A DNA stretch of 64,000 nucleotides from Elstera sp043721315. Its GTDB lineage: Bacteria > Pseudomonadota > Alphaproteobacteria > Elsterales > Elsteraceae. This document shows, piece by piece, positions 54,232-62,356 of this stretch. Position 1 is the stretch's first letter. Every line of letters begins with the position of its first letter. The translations under genes were made by a program, and so were the position numbers. The notes under the pieces are model-generated. The model had not been told where the DNA came from. It was given only the letters and a program-made list of their open reading frames with translations, and did no database searches. The stretch lies in NCBI GenBank assembly GCA_043721315.1, contig JAYSQZ010000019.1, positions 129,292 to 193,291 of the forward strand, written 5' to 3'.

Positions 54232-55247
54232 CGCAACCCCCGGCGCGGATCGAAAGCATCGCGCACGGCTTCGCCAATAAACACCAGCAGCGTCATGACG
54301 ACCGCCAGCGTTACGAACGCCGTGATGCCAAGCCAGGGCGCGTGCAGGTTATTCTTGCCCTGTGCCAGCATCTCCCCCAACGACGGCGAACCGGGGGGCA
54401 AGCCAAAGCCCAGAAAATCGAGACTGGTGAGCACGCCAATCGCGCTATTCAGCAGAAACGGCAGGAAGGTGACCGTGGCGACCATCGCGTTCGGCAGCAC
54501 GTGCCGCCGCAGAATTGCCCCATCCCCCACCCCAAGCGCGCGGGCGGCGCGGACGTAATCGAAATTGCGCGTTCGCAACACTTCGGCCCGCACCACGCCA
54601 ACCAGCGCAATCCAACTGAACAGCATCATCGTGCCGAGCAGCCACCAGAAGCCCGGCTGCACCAGACTGGAGAGCAAAATCAGCAAATACAGCACCGGCA
54701 GCCCGCTCCAGACTTCGATGAAGCGTTGGAACAGCAAATCGGTTAGCCCGCCGTAATAGCCTTGCACGGCCCCTGCGGCGATGCCGATAACAGCGCTGAC
54801 ACTGGCGAGAATCAGGCCGAACAGCAGCGAAACGCGCAAGCCATAGAGCAACCGGGCCACGACATCGCGCGCTTGATCGTCGGTCCCCAGCCATACGCGC
54901 CCCCCTGGCGGGACGGGAACGGGGCGGTTCAGGTCTTTAATCACCGTATCGTAACGGTAGGGGATGAGCGGCCAGACCATCCAGCCTTTTGCTTGGATCA
55001 ACGCCTGCACTACCGGGTCGCGGTAATCGGCTTCGGTGGGAAAATCGCCGCCGAACAGGGTTTCCGGGTAGGTTTTGAACACGGGCGCGTACCAGCCGCC
55101 GTCATAGCGCACCAGCAACGGCTTATCGTTGGCAATAAGGTCGGCACCCAGCGCCACGAGAAAAACCGCAAGGAAAAGCCACAAGGACCAAAAGCCTCGG
55201 CGGTTGGCTTTGAACGCGATCAAGCGGCGGCGGGTGATCGGGCGCAT
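54228..55247 (-). CDS. yejE: Oligopeptide/microcin C ABC transporter permease YejE
   Basis: 339-aa BPD-type permease. The N-terminus (ITRRRLIAFKANRRGFWSLW) and large periplasmic insert (YDTVIKDLNRPVPVPPGGRV) match YejE. It contains the EAA loop (ARALGVGDGAILRRHVLPNA) that contacts the ATPase. It overlaps yejB by one base. Confidence 0.93.
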   Translation of the reverse strand: MRPITRRRLIAFKANRRGFWSLWLFLAVFLVALGADLIANDKPLLVRYDGGWYAPVFKTYPETLFGGDFPTEADYRDPVVQALIQAKGWMVWPLIPYRYDTVIKDLNRPVPVPPGGRVWLGTDDQARDVVARLLYGLRVSLLFGLILASVSAVIGIAAGAVQGYYGGLTDLLFQRFIEVWSGLPVLYLLILLSSLVQPGFWWLLGTMMLFSWIALVGVVRAEVLRTRNFDYVRAARALGVGDGAILRRHVLPNAMVATVTFLPFLLNSAIGVLTSLDFLGFGLPPGSPSLGEMLAQGKNNLHAPWLGITAFVTLAVVMTLLVFIGEAVRDAFDPRRGLR

Positions 55248-56320
55248 TACCCCTCCCGCCGATTGAAGTCGATACGCGGATCAACCCAGGTAAAGACAAT
55301 ATCCCCCAACAATTGCAGCATCAGCCCCAAGAGCGTGAAAGCGTACAGCGTGCCGAACATCACCGGGTAATCGCGGCTGGTGGTAGCCTCGAAGCCTAAC
55401 AGCCCCAAGCCATCGAGCGAAAAAATCACTTCGATCAGCAAGGATGAGGTGAACAGCGTGGCGATGAACGCCGCCGGAAACCCCGCGATCACCAGCAGCA
55501 TCGCATTGCGGAAGACGTGACCATACAGCACTTGCCGCTCGCCCAGCCCCCTTGCCCGCGCCGTCAGCACATAGGCTTTACCGATTTCATCAATAAAACT
55601 GTTCTTGGTCAGCAGGGTTAGGCTGGCAAACCCGCCGATGACCATGGCCGTGAGGGGCAACGCCAAGTGCCAAAAATAATCGAGAATTTTCCCAGCCCAC
55701 GACAGACTCGCCCAAGTGTCCGACACCAACCCCCGTAAGGGAAAGAGTGACAGAAACGAGCCGCCCGCGAACAGCACGATCAGCAATACCGCGAACAGAA
55801 AAGCCGGCACGGCATAGCCGATGATGACGGCAACGCTGGTCATCACATCGAACCGGCTGCCGTCGCGCACTGCTTTGGCGATACCGAGCGGAATGGAGAC
55901 GCTGTAGGTCAGCAGCAGCGTCCACAACCCCAAGGACAGCGACACGGGCAGCTTATCTATGACGAGATCAATCACGCTGCGATCCCGAAAGAAGCTCTTG
56001 CCGAAGTCGAACCGCAAATAATTGCCGATCATCGTGAAAAACCGCTCTATCGGCGGCTTGTCGAACCCATAGAGCGCGTTGATTTCGGCCAACAGTTCCG
56101 GGGTGATGTTGGTGCCGCGCTTTTGCGGGTCGGAATTGAGCGTTTCAGATCCGCCGCCGCCCAACCGATCCAAATCACTGCCGCCGCGCCCTTGGAAGGC
56201 GGCAATCGTCCGTTCCACCGGCCCGCCCGGCGCGGCTTGGATAACGAGGAAATTCACCAGCAAAATCCCGAACAGCGTCGGGATCATCAACAGCAACCGG
56301 CGGAGGGTATAACCGAGCAT
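55247..56320 (-). CDS. yejB: Oligopeptide/microcin C ABC transporter permease YejB
   Basis: 357-aa BPD-type permease. YTLRRLLLMIPTLFGILLVN is the family start, and RARGLGERQVLYGHVFRNAM is the EAA loop. It lies 7 nt after dusA on the same strand, so dusA-yejB-yejE-yejF look like one transcript. Confidence 0.93.
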   Translation of the reverse strand: MLGYTLRRLLLMIPTLFGILLVNFLVIQAAPGGPVERTIAAFQGRGGSDLDRLGGGGSETLNSDPQKRGTNITPELLAEINALYGFDKPPIERFFTMIGNYLRFDFGKSFFRDRSVIDLVIDKLPVSLSLGLWTLLLTYSVSIPLGIAKAVRDGSRFDVMTSVAVIIGYAVPAFLFAVLLIVLFAGGSFLSLFPLRGLVSDTWASLSWAGKILDYFWHLALPLTAMVIGGFASLTLLTKNSFIDEIGKAYVLTARARGLGERQVLYGHVFRNAMLLVIAGFPAAFIATLFTSSLLIEVIFSLDGLGLLGFEATTSRDYPVMFGTLYAFTLLGLMLQLLGDIVFTWVDPRIDFNRREG

Positions 56321-56327
56321 CCGCCGC

Positions 56328-57338
56328 TTACGCCGCCAGCGCGCCGGGTTCGGTTAAGCGCAGCGCGGCTTCCACCACCTCCGGCCCGGCCCCCGGACGG
56401 TGCGCCACTTCCGACAGATACCGCCGCCACGCCCTCCCGCCCGGCTGGCCCTTGAACAGCGTCAGCATGTGGCGCGTGATGGCCTTCAGCGGCACGCCCT
56501 CGCCCATGCGCCGTTCTATATAAGGCAGCATGGCCAGGACCACCGCCGCGCGGCTTGCGGGACCAGGGCCACCGCCGAAAAAGCGCGCATCGGCCTCGGC
56601 AAAACACCACGGGTCTTCATAGGCCGCGCGCCCAATCATCACGCCATCGAGATGCGGCAGATGCGCCGCCGCCTCATCGAGCGTGCGAATGCCGCCGTTC
56701 AGCGATAGGTCGAGGTCAGGAAAACGATCTTTAAGGGCATGAACCAGTTCGTAGCGCAAGGGCGGCACCTCGCGGTTTTCCTTCGGGCTGAGGCCCTTCA
56801 ACCAGGCTTTGCGCGCATGGACAATAAAGCGCTTGCACCCAGCCTCCCGCACACTGGTAACGAAGCGGAAAACCGTCTCTTCCTCGTCCATCTCATCAAT
56901 CGCCAGCCGATGCTTAACCGTAATCGGTAACGGCACGGCGCGGGCCATCGCCTCGACACAGCGGGCGACAAGCTCAGGCTCTGCCATGAGGCACGCGCCG
57001 AACTTGCCAGACTGCACGCGGTCGGACGGGCAGCCGACATTCAGGTTAATCTCGTCATAACCCCAATCGGCCCCCATTCGGGCAGCTTCGGCCAACTCTT
57101 GCGGGTCGGCCCCACCCAGTTGCAGCGCAATCGGGTGTTCGGCAGCATCGAAATCCAAATGCCGCGCCTTATCGCCATATTTCAGCGCCGCGCTGGTAAT
57201 CATCTCGGTATAGAGCCGCGAGCGGCGCGTGATCTGGCGCAGGAAAAAACGGAAATGCCGATCCGTCCAATCAATCATCGGCGCAACGCAAAGCGGCGTA
57301 CGGAAATCGGGAATCGGCAGGGGCGCGAGCGTGTTCAT
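56328..57338 (-). CDS. dusA: tRNA-dihydrouridine synthase A
   Basis: 336-aa FMN/NADPH enzyme reducing specific uridines (U20/U20a) in tRNA D-loops. Motifs: CVAPMIDWTDRHFRFFLR, NLNVGCPSDRVQSGKFGACL (catalytic Cys), then FIVHARKAWLKGLSPKENRE and LNGGI. GGRAWRRYLSE marks the DusA C-terminus. It is first of the dusA-yejBEF run. Confidence 0.95.
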   Translation of the reverse strand: MNTLAPLPIPDFRTPLCVAPMIDWTDRHFRFFLRQITRRSRLYTEMITSAALKYGDKARHLDFDAAEHPIALQLGGADPQELAEAARMGADWGYDEINLNVGCPSDRVQSGKFGACLMAEPELVARCVEAMARAVPLPITVKHRLAIDEMDEEETVFRFVTSVREAGCKRFIVHARKAWLKGLSPKENREVPPLRYELVHALKDRFPDLDLSLNGGIRTLDEAAAHLPHLDGVMIGRAAYEDPWCFAEADARFFGGGPGPASRAAVVLAMLPYIERRMGEGVPLKAITRHMLTLFKGQPGGRAWRRYLSEVAHRPGAGPEVVEAALRLTEPGALAA

Positions 57339-57429
57339 GTCTTCTGTATGCCACGGGCGTTAAGCGATTGGCTAGAGTATGCGATATAGGGGCGCTTGGC
57401 GTTAGTATCGAAATGAGTTAGAATAAAAT

Positions 57430-57711
57430 GTGATCAAGAGTTTTGCAGATAAAACCACGCTGGCAATCCGGCAAGGGCAACGCCCCCGGCGGGTATCGGT
57501 CGATCTTTATGAAGCGACGCGCGATAAACTCAGGTTGATCGAAGCCGTCAGCGCTGTTGAAGATTTACGGACTCCTCCGTCAAACCGCTTGGAAAAGCTG
57601 CTTGGCGATCGTCTAGGGCAGTGGAGCATTCGGGTGAACCGTCAGTGGCGCCTCTGCTTCGAGTGGCGAGAGGGCCACGCCTGGAACGTCGAGCTTGTTG
57701 ATTATCACTGA
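57430..57711 (+). CDS. higB: HigB family RNase toxin
   Basis: 93-aa RelE-superfamily toxin. IKSFADKTTLAIRQGQRPRR, then LRTPPSNRLEKLLGDRLGQW and SIRVNRQWRLCFEW show the HigB catalytic strand with the conserved Arg/Trp residues. Translation starts at a GTG (57430). The toxin-first order and the higA start 12 nt later match the HigBA arrangement. Confidence 0.93.
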   Translation: MIKSFADKTTLAIRQGQRPRRVSVDLYEATRDKLRLIEAVSAVEDLRTPPSNRLEKLLGDRLGQWSIRVNRQWRLCFEWREGHAWNVELVDYH

Positions 57712-57723
57712 AGGAATCCGCCG

Positions 57724-58092
57724 ATGGCCTATACCCTCGAAGACGCAGCGCATCTCGATTTTTCAGATATCGTCGAACCGGGAACCCCCGTCGATCCCCC
57801 CATTCATCCGGGGAGGATTCTGCGAAACGAGTTTTTGAAACCGCTTTCGCTCACCCAATACCGCCTCGCCAAAAGCATCAATGTGTCGCAGCGGCGGATT
57901 GGCGAGATTATCAGCGGGCAGCGCGCCATTACCGCCGACACGGCCTTGCGCCTCGAAAAATTCTTCGGGATGCGCGCGCAGTTTTGGATGAATTTGCAGA
58001 CGGCCTATGATCTTGAAATCGCTGAGCGATCCCTGGACATCACACTTAACACGATCACTCCCCACCCGCGCCCGGCGCTGGCAGCGGAATAG
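57724..58092 (+). CDS. higA: HigA family antitoxin
   Basis: 122-aa antitoxin. The N-terminal extension precedes PIHPGRILRNEFLKPLSLTQ and a helix-turn-helix (YRLAKSINVSQRRIGEIISG), ending MRAQFWMNLQTAYDLEIAE. It is slightly longer than usual because of about 25 added N-terminal residues. An AGAGC palindrome follows the stop within 6 nt. Confidence 0.94.
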   Translation: MAYTLEDAAHLDFSDIVEPGTPVDPPIHPGRILRNEFLKPLSLTQYRLAKSINVSQRRIGEIISGQRAITADTALRLEKFFGMRAQFWMNLQTAYDLEIAERSLDITLNTITPHPRPALAAE

Positions 58093-58098
58093 CTCACC

Positions 58099-58162
58099 CT
58101 AGAGCTGCGTGCGTTAAATCGGACGCAGCTCTAGGAGCTGCCCCAGGCGTGTTTGACGCGCC
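58099..58162. repeat. Composite repeat: AGAGC palindrome plus TTTGA-loop hairpin
   Basis: CTAGAGCTGCGT (58099-58110) pairs with ACGCAGCTCTAG (58123-58134). Its core is the exact reverse complement of the copy at 29735-29770. 11 nt later GGCGTG-TTTGA-CGCGCC (58146-58162) repeats the hairpin at 29707-29723 in the same orientation. Confidence 0.75.
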
Positions 58163-58306
58163 AAGCGCATCGGGTGCGGCGGCGGCCAAGGGCGCGGATG
58201 CGCCTGCCCGGCGAGGGCTAAGATAAAACTAGAGCGCCGAAGTAGCCTTCACCCCGCGCCCGCGCTAGTTTTCTTGCCAGAAAACGCCTTGTAAGGGAGA
58301 CGGTTG

Positions 58307-59482
58307 GTGGCAGAGCAGTTTAATTGGGCAGACCCGTTCGATCTAGAGGGCCAACTGACCGACGACGAGCGCCAAGTGCGCGACACCGCCGCCGGGTACG
58401 CCCGTGACCGTCTGGCCCCGCGCGTGCTGGAAGGGTTTCGGAACGAGCAGACGGACCCGGCTATTTTCCGCGAAATGGGCGCGCTCGGTCTGCTCGGCCC
58501 CACCTTGCCACCCGACTACGGCGGCGCGGGCTTGGGTTATGTGGCGTACGGGTTGGTAGCGCGGGAGATCGAGCGCATTGATAGCGGTTACCGCTCGATG
58601 ATGTCCGTGCAATCCTCCCTGGTGATGGTGCCGATTTTCGAGTTCGGCTCGGAAGCGCAGAAGCAGAAATACCTACCCAAGCTGGCCTCTGGCGACTGGA
58701 TTGGCTGCTTCGGCCTGACCGAACCCGATCATGGCTCCGATCCTGGCAGTATGGCAACCCGTGCGAAAACCGTGCCCGGCGGCTATCGGTTGAGCGGCTC
58801 GAAAACCTGGATCACCAACGCCCCGATTGCCGATGCGTTTATTGTGTGGGCCAAGACGGACGATGGCGTAATCCGAGGTTTTATTCTGGACCGCGAGACC
58901 GAGGGGCTTTCGACCCCGGTTCTCCACGGCAAAATCGGCCTGCGGGCGTCGATCACCGGGCAAATCGTGCTGGAAGAGGCTTTTGTGCCAGAAAGCGCGC
59001 TGATGCCGAATGTCAAAGGGCTGAAAGGCCCCTTCACCTGCCTCAACTCCGCCCGCTACGGCATTGCTTGGGGCGCTTTGGGGGCGGCGGAGGCTTGTTA
59101 TACGACCGCGCGGCAGTACGTCTTAGATCGCCAGCAGTTCCAGCGCCCGCTGGCCGCAAATCAGCTTATTCAGAAGAAGCTGGCCGATATGCTCACAGAT
59201 ATTAGCCTTGGGCTGCAAGGGTGCCTGCGGTTGGGGCGGATGAAGGAAGCGGGGCACCCGCCGGTGGAGCTAACGTCTATCCTGAAACGCAACTCCTGCG
59301 GCAAAGCGCTGGACATCGCCCGTACCGCCCGCGACATGTTGGGCGGCAACGGCATTTCCGACGAATTCGGCGTCGCCCGCCATCTGGTGAACCTGGAAGT
59401 GGTGAACACCTACGAGGGAACGCACGACATCCACGCCCTCATTCTAGGCCGGGCCATTACAGGGATTCAAGCGTTTAGCTGA
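58307..59482 (+). CDS. gcdH: Glutaryl-CoA dehydrogenase
   Basis: 391-aa FAD acyl-CoA dehydrogenase oxidising and decarboxylating glutaryl-CoA to crotonyl-CoA in lysine/tryptophan catabolism. It has the GCDH-specific SGYRSMMSVQSSLVMVPI block, CFGLTEPDHGSDPGSM, and VVNTYEGTHDIHALILGRAI with the catalytic Glu. The start is a GTG at 58307 with GGGAG seven bases upstream; a TTG three bases earlier is also possible. AAAACTAG and CTAGTTTT form an inverted repeat around 58225-58272, between the repeat element and the gene. Confidence 0.92.
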   Translation: MAEQFNWADPFDLEGQLTDDERQVRDTAAGYARDRLAPRVLEGFRNEQTDPAIFREMGALGLLGPTLPPDYGGAGLGYVAYGLVAREIERIDSGYRSMMSVQSSLVMVPIFEFGSEAQKQKYLPKLASGDWIGCFGLTEPDHGSDPGSMATRAKTVPGGYRLSGSKTWITNAPIADAFIVWAKTDDGVIRGFILDRETEGLSTPVLHGKIGLRASITGQIVLEEAFVPESALMPNVKGLKGPFTCLNSARYGIAWGALGAAEACYTTARQYVLDRQQFQRPLAANQLIQKKLADMLTDISLGLQGCLRLGRMKEAGHPPVELTSILKRNSCGKALDIARTARDMLGGNGISDEFGVARHLVNLEVVNTYEGTHDIHALILGRAITGIQAFS

Positions 59483-59709
59483 AGATGCACTGGGGTTAGT
59501 CCTGCTTCGTAGGATTCGATGAGTTCGCCGACGATCCCCATGAGGCTGAACAGCGGATGGTCAGCACTATCCCGCACGTCATCCATCAACAGGTTCAGGA
59601 TTTCAACCGTGCGAAGATAATCCTCTTCGGTCAAAATCGGGCCGAGCGGGGTTATCTTCTGAAGCGTTTGCCAGGCCGGAATGAGTTGAGTGAGTTCGAC
59701 TGCGTTCAT
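59467..59709 (-). pseudogene. N-terminal fragment of a HigA-like (COG5499-type) antitoxin
   Basis: 80 codons read IPAWQTLQKITPLGPILTEE, then DYLRTVEILNLLMDDV and HPLFSLMGIVGELIESYEA. This is the N-terminal part of the COG5499-type antitoxins, which continue with a helix-turn-helix. Here the frame ends in PVHLQLNA and no helix-turn-helix follows. The 3' end overlaps gcdH by 16 nt. No toxin is adjacent. It is probably an orphan remnant, though an expressed short protein is not excluded. Confidence 0.6.
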
Positions 59710-59740
59710 CGCCGCTTCCACTTATCTCGATCGTAGGCTT

Positions 59741-60091
59741 CTACCCCGCCGCAACCCCCTGAATCTCCACGCGATACTCGGGCCGGGCCATGCGCGCTTC
59801 AACGCAGGCGCGGGCCGGCGCGCAGCCGGGTGCTACCCAGGCGTCCCATACCGCGTTCATCTCGGCGTAATCCGACATATGGGTGAGATAGACGGTGGCG
59901 GTGAGCAGGCGCGATTTATCGGTACCGGCTTCGGCCAACAACCGGTCGATAGTCGCCAGAACCTCTTGGGTTTGCACCGTGACGGACCCCTGCAAACTTT
60001 CCCCCACTTGCCCGGCAAGATAGACGGTGCCGTTATGAATCACGGCATCGCTATAGCGGGTTTCCGGGTGCAGGCGGCGAATGTCGGACAT
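59741..60091 (-). CDS. RidA family (YjgF) protein
   Basis: 116-aa protein of the RidA/YjgF/UK114 family. It has AVIHNGTVYLAGQVGES near the start and the conserved PEYRVEIQGVAAG end including the substrate-binding Arg in ARPEYR. Members hydrolyse reactive enamine/imine intermediates from PLP enzymes. The ATG at 60091 is preferred over the Met two codons earlier. It is 10 nt from the methyltransferase gene and likely co-transcribed with it. Confidence 0.9.
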   Translation of the reverse strand: MSDIRRLHPETRYSDAVIHNGTVYLAGQVGESLQGSVTVQTQEVLATIDRLLAEAGTDKSRLLTATVYLTHMSDYAEMNAVWDAWVAPGCAPARACVEARMARPEYRVEIQGVAAG

Positions 60092-60101
60092 CCCCAATCT
60101 C

Positions 60102-60707
60102 CTAAGTCATTGGAATATGTTGAACGGCGAACTCCCGCAGGGCATCGGGGGCGATTTCCGCGACCGTCGCCACCGCCCACAAATCGAAATAAGGGCCGGG
60201 GCGGGCGCGGCTGGCGACCATAGCGAACCCGGCTTCCTTCAGGCACGCCACCAGCACTTTTTCGGTAAAGCCGCAGCGGTGCGCCATATACAGGTTTCCG
60301 GCCTGCATTGCCGCCCGATGCCCATAGAGAATATCAATCGGCGCAATCGGCCCGGCGGGGGAGTTGTACGCAGCTTCGGTCAGCTTATCGTCGGCCACCA
60401 GCGCGCAGACCGATTGCAGATCGGGGCAGGTGATAACCGCAAAGCCGTTCGGCGTGAGCACCCGGCGAAACTCCGCCAGCGCTACCGCCACTTCGTGCGG
60501 GTAGAGGTGTTCGATATTATGGCTGGAGAACAGCGCATCCATTGATGCGCTGGGGACGGCCGACATATCGGTCATCGTTCCGGTAATATCGGGCGCAACC
60601 GAGGCGTCGATATCGAAGCGCACTTCTTGCCAGTCGGCGGTATTGAACCCCGGCGTGGTGCGGTCTTTACGCTTCTGGCCGCAGCCGACGTGAATGAATT
60701 TATGCAT
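60102..60707 (-). CDS. SAM-dependent methyltransferase, substrate unknown
   Basis: 201-aa protein of the class I methyltransferase fold: FIHVGCGQ as motif I, DALFSSHNIEHLYPHEV as motif IV, and LTPNGFAVITCPDLQ as motif VI. The N-terminal MHKFIHVGCGQKRKDRTTP pattern is that of methyltransferases in alphaproteobacterial surface-polysaccharide or unknown contexts. The start at 60707 begins MHKF; two upstream residues are possible. Substrate cannot be inferred. Confidence 0.82.
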   Translation of the reverse strand: MHKFIHVGCGQKRKDRTTPGFNTADWQEVRFDIDASVAPDITGTMTDMSAVPSASMDALFSSHNIEHLYPHEVAVALAEFRRVLTPNGFAVITCPDLQSVCALVADDKLTEAAYNSPAGPIAPIDILYGHRAAMQAGNLYMAHRCGFTEKVLVACLKEAGFAMVASRARPGPYFDLWAVATVAEIAPDALREFAVQHIPMT

Positions 60708-60796
60708 GGACACCCCTGAAAGGGCAAAAGATCAGATAACCGGACCCTAACCGCGCGGCCCCTAAAAACGCAAGCGCTGTCGCTAGGAAGGGGGCG

Positions 60797-61036
60797 TTAG
60801 GAAGGGGGCAACGGCACCGAATCCGCGTAGAGGGTTTCCGGGGCGATGTCGATGTCGCCGGGCCAGACCACAGTACCGTAATCAATTTTAGCAAGCGCGA
60901 AGAAACCGGGATTTTTGAGAGGTTGGTACACGGGGAAGTGCAGGTAGGGCTGCATATCGACTTGGCGTTGCTCGCCATTTGTGAAGGTGAGGGTGAGAGT
61001 ATAGCCAGAATCGGCGATGACGTGATTTATCCTCAT
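60797..61036 (-). CDS. DUF2442 protein (array copy 1)
   Basis: 79-aa protein of the DUF2442 family: SGYTLTLTFTNGEQRQVDMQ then DYGTVVWPGDIDIAPETLYA. The family often neighbours DUF4160 genes and occurs near TA modules. Its 3' end (60813-60868) is identical over 56 nt to that of the DUF2442 gene at 62841-63104, which indicates recent exchange. It starts 12 nt after the DUF4160 copy on the same strand. Biochemical role unknown. Confidence 0.88.
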   Translation of the reverse strand: MRINHVIADSGYTLTLTFTNGEQRQVDMQPYLHFPVYQPLKNPGFFALAKIDYGTVVWPGDIDIAPETLYADSVPLPPS

Positions 61037-61048
61037 AATGTTTAACCC

Positions 61049-61300
61049 TTAGCGCAACGGTTCGATCTTAAACACAGGCTCCCCCTTAACGGCCAGCGCC
61101 CAGTTTGCCATCAACTCTTCTTCATGAAGGATAATCCAGGCTTGGAGCAGGCGCAGCTTTTTGGCGGGCAGAGACCCTTCGATCATCTCGCCACCGGGCA
61201 ACGTTATGACCGCTTCATCGCCCTGATATTCAACATGAAGATGCGGTAGGTGGTGCTTTTTTGTATCCATAAAAAGCATTCGGATGATCAAACCATACAA
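61049..61300 (-). CDS. DUF4160 protein with damaged N-terminus (array copy 1)
   Basis: The frame carries HHLPHLHVEYQGDEAVITLP then EGSLPAKKLRLLQAWIILHE and ends FKIEPLR, the DUF4160 core. The canonical start PTICM lies in another frame: one extra G (ATGG before TTGTATGG) separates it from the LYGLIIRM segment. In addition its ATG has become AGG (61317-61319). Translation could only use the TTG at 61300 or the ATG at 61279, so the product is shortened or absent. It precedes a DUF2442 gene as in other pairs. Confidence 0.72.
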   Translation of the reverse strand: MYGLIIRMLFMDTKKHHLPHLHVEYQGDEAVITLPGGEMIEGSLPAKKLRLLQAWIILHEEELMANWALAVKGEPVFKIEPLR

Positions 61301-61310
61301 CCATACAAAT

Positions 61311-61389
61311 CGTTGGCCTTCTCGCGGCCCTCCCCAGGCTGGGCCAGCGTAGCACAGCCTGCGGCGGACAGCAGCAAGCGCGCCGGGGG
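61311..61389. repeat. 79-nt leader repeat, copy 1
   Basis: Identical over 79 nt to 61936-62014. On the minus strand it holds an inverted repeat CAGGCTG/CAGCCTG, a conserved TGTGCTACGCTG block and the Shine-Dalgarno GGGGAGG of DUF4160. A diverged relative lies at 63693-63745. It is the shared promoter/leader of the DUF4160 genes. Confidence 0.88.
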
Positions 61390-61395
61390 GGGTGG

Positions 61396-61665
61396 TTAGG
61401 CCAGCTTGCGCGGCTCTGGCATTGTATCCGCAACGGGAGTACCGAGGAGATAGAGCGTGTCGGGGGAGAGGTCGGTTTCCTCGTCCCAGACGACTGTACC
61501 ATACTGCACATAGGCTTTGGCGAAGCGGGCCGGATCAGTTAAGGCCGCGAAGGCGGGGGCAGACAGATAGGGTTTCATATCGAAACGCCGCCGCTCGCCC
61601 GTGGCAAACACCGCCTCTAGGGAATGGTTGGCGAGAATTTCAACGGCAATAATATCCGGGGTCAT
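61396..61665 (-). CDS. DUF2442 protein (array copy 2)
   Basis: 89-aa DUF2442 protein: NHSLEAVFATGERRRFDMKP, then YVQYGTVVWDEETDLSPDTL. It differs from copy 1 along its length, with a D-E-E-T in place of P-G-D-I, so it belongs to a separate subtype. It follows a DUF4160 gene by 9 nt. Role unknown. Confidence 0.87.
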   Translation of the reverse strand: MTPDIIAVEILANHSLEAVFATGERRRFDMKPYLSAPAFAALTDPARFAKAYVQYGTVVWDEETDLSPDTLYLLGTPVADTMPEPRKLA

Positions 61666-61674
61666 CGCACTCTC

Positions 61675-61980
61675 CTAGCGTAATGGGTCGACCTTTAACG
61701 GCGTTTGGCCGTTAACCGCTAAAAGCCAATCGGCCATAAGCGCATCCCGATGCAATTCCACCCAGGTTTGAAGCAATTTCATTTGGCGAACGGGAAGCCC
61801 GCCCTCCAGCCTGTCACCCTCGGGAATGCCGATAATGGCCCTAAACTCATTATAGCGTACATGGATGTGCGGCGCATGATGCTTTGCCGTATCGAAAACA
61901 TACATGGCGACAATGATTCCATAGAACAGGCTGATCGTTGGCCTTCTCGCGGCCCTCCCCAGGCTGGGCCAGCGTAGCAC
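61675..61980 (-). CDS. DUF4160 protein lacking the normal start codon (array copy 2)
   Basis: The frame holds RPTISLFYGIIVAMYVFDTA, HHAPHIHVRYNEFRAIIGIP and the C-terminal TPLKVDPLR; all family blocks are intact. But the codon before PTIS, ATG in the diverged copy, is AGG (61942-61944). Translation would need a GTG at 61980, adding 12 residues read from the leader, or the internal ATG at 61905, losing the conserved N-terminus. Either weakens the product. It sits 65 nt from parE. Confidence 0.7.
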   Translation of the reverse strand: MLRWPSLGRAARRPTISLFYGIIVAMYVFDTAKHHAPHIHVRYNEFRAIIGIPEGDRLEGGLPVRQMKLLQTWVELHRDALMADWLLAVNGQTPLKVDPLR

Positions 61981-62014
61981 AGCCTGCGGCGGACAGCAGC
62001 AAGCGCGCCGGGGG
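61936..62014. repeat. 79-nt leader repeat, copy 2
   Basis: Identical to 61311-61389. It covers the DUF4160 leader with Shine-Dalgarno GGGGAGG and the mutated AGG codon. Confidence 0.88.
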
Positions 62015-62044
62015 TTGGGCAGAGGGTGTATCGGGGGGCGGCTT

Positions 62045-62356
62045 TTAGATGTTTAGCCTGTCAGACAGGTGTGTCATCAAGTCCATGCGCTCATGAAAAA
62101 TCGCGACGATTAGGGCGGGCGCAGTCTTACGCGGCAGGCAAAACACGTAGTGATGCTCACATCGCGCCATCCGCAGGGCTGGGAAGAGCGCAGTCATGTC
62201 CTTGAAAGAACCCTGACCGGCAGCGAGGTGGGCGATGCCCTGTTCCAGCCTAGCAAGATAACGACGGCCCTGAACCTCGCCCCAGTGAATGCGGGTATAA
62301 CGAACAATTGCGCGTATATCAGCTTCTGCGGTTGCGGTGAGGACGTAGGCCGTCAA
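62045..62356 (-). CDS. parE: ParE family toxin
   Basis: 103-aa toxin of the ParE/RelE superfamily: TATAEADIRAIVRYTRIHWG, YLARLEQGIAHLAAGQ, then MARCEHHYVFCLPRKTAPAL and VAIFHERMDLM, the conserved order of strands and the Arg/Tyr positions. ParE toxins usually inhibit DNA gyrase. The partner antitoxin overlaps its start by 4 nt. Confidence 0.9.
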   Translation of the reverse strand: MTAYVLTATAEADIRAIVRYTRIHWGEVQGRRYLARLEQGIAHLAAGQGSFKDMTALFPALRMARCEHHYVFCLPRKTAPALIVAIFHERMDLMTHLSDRLNI

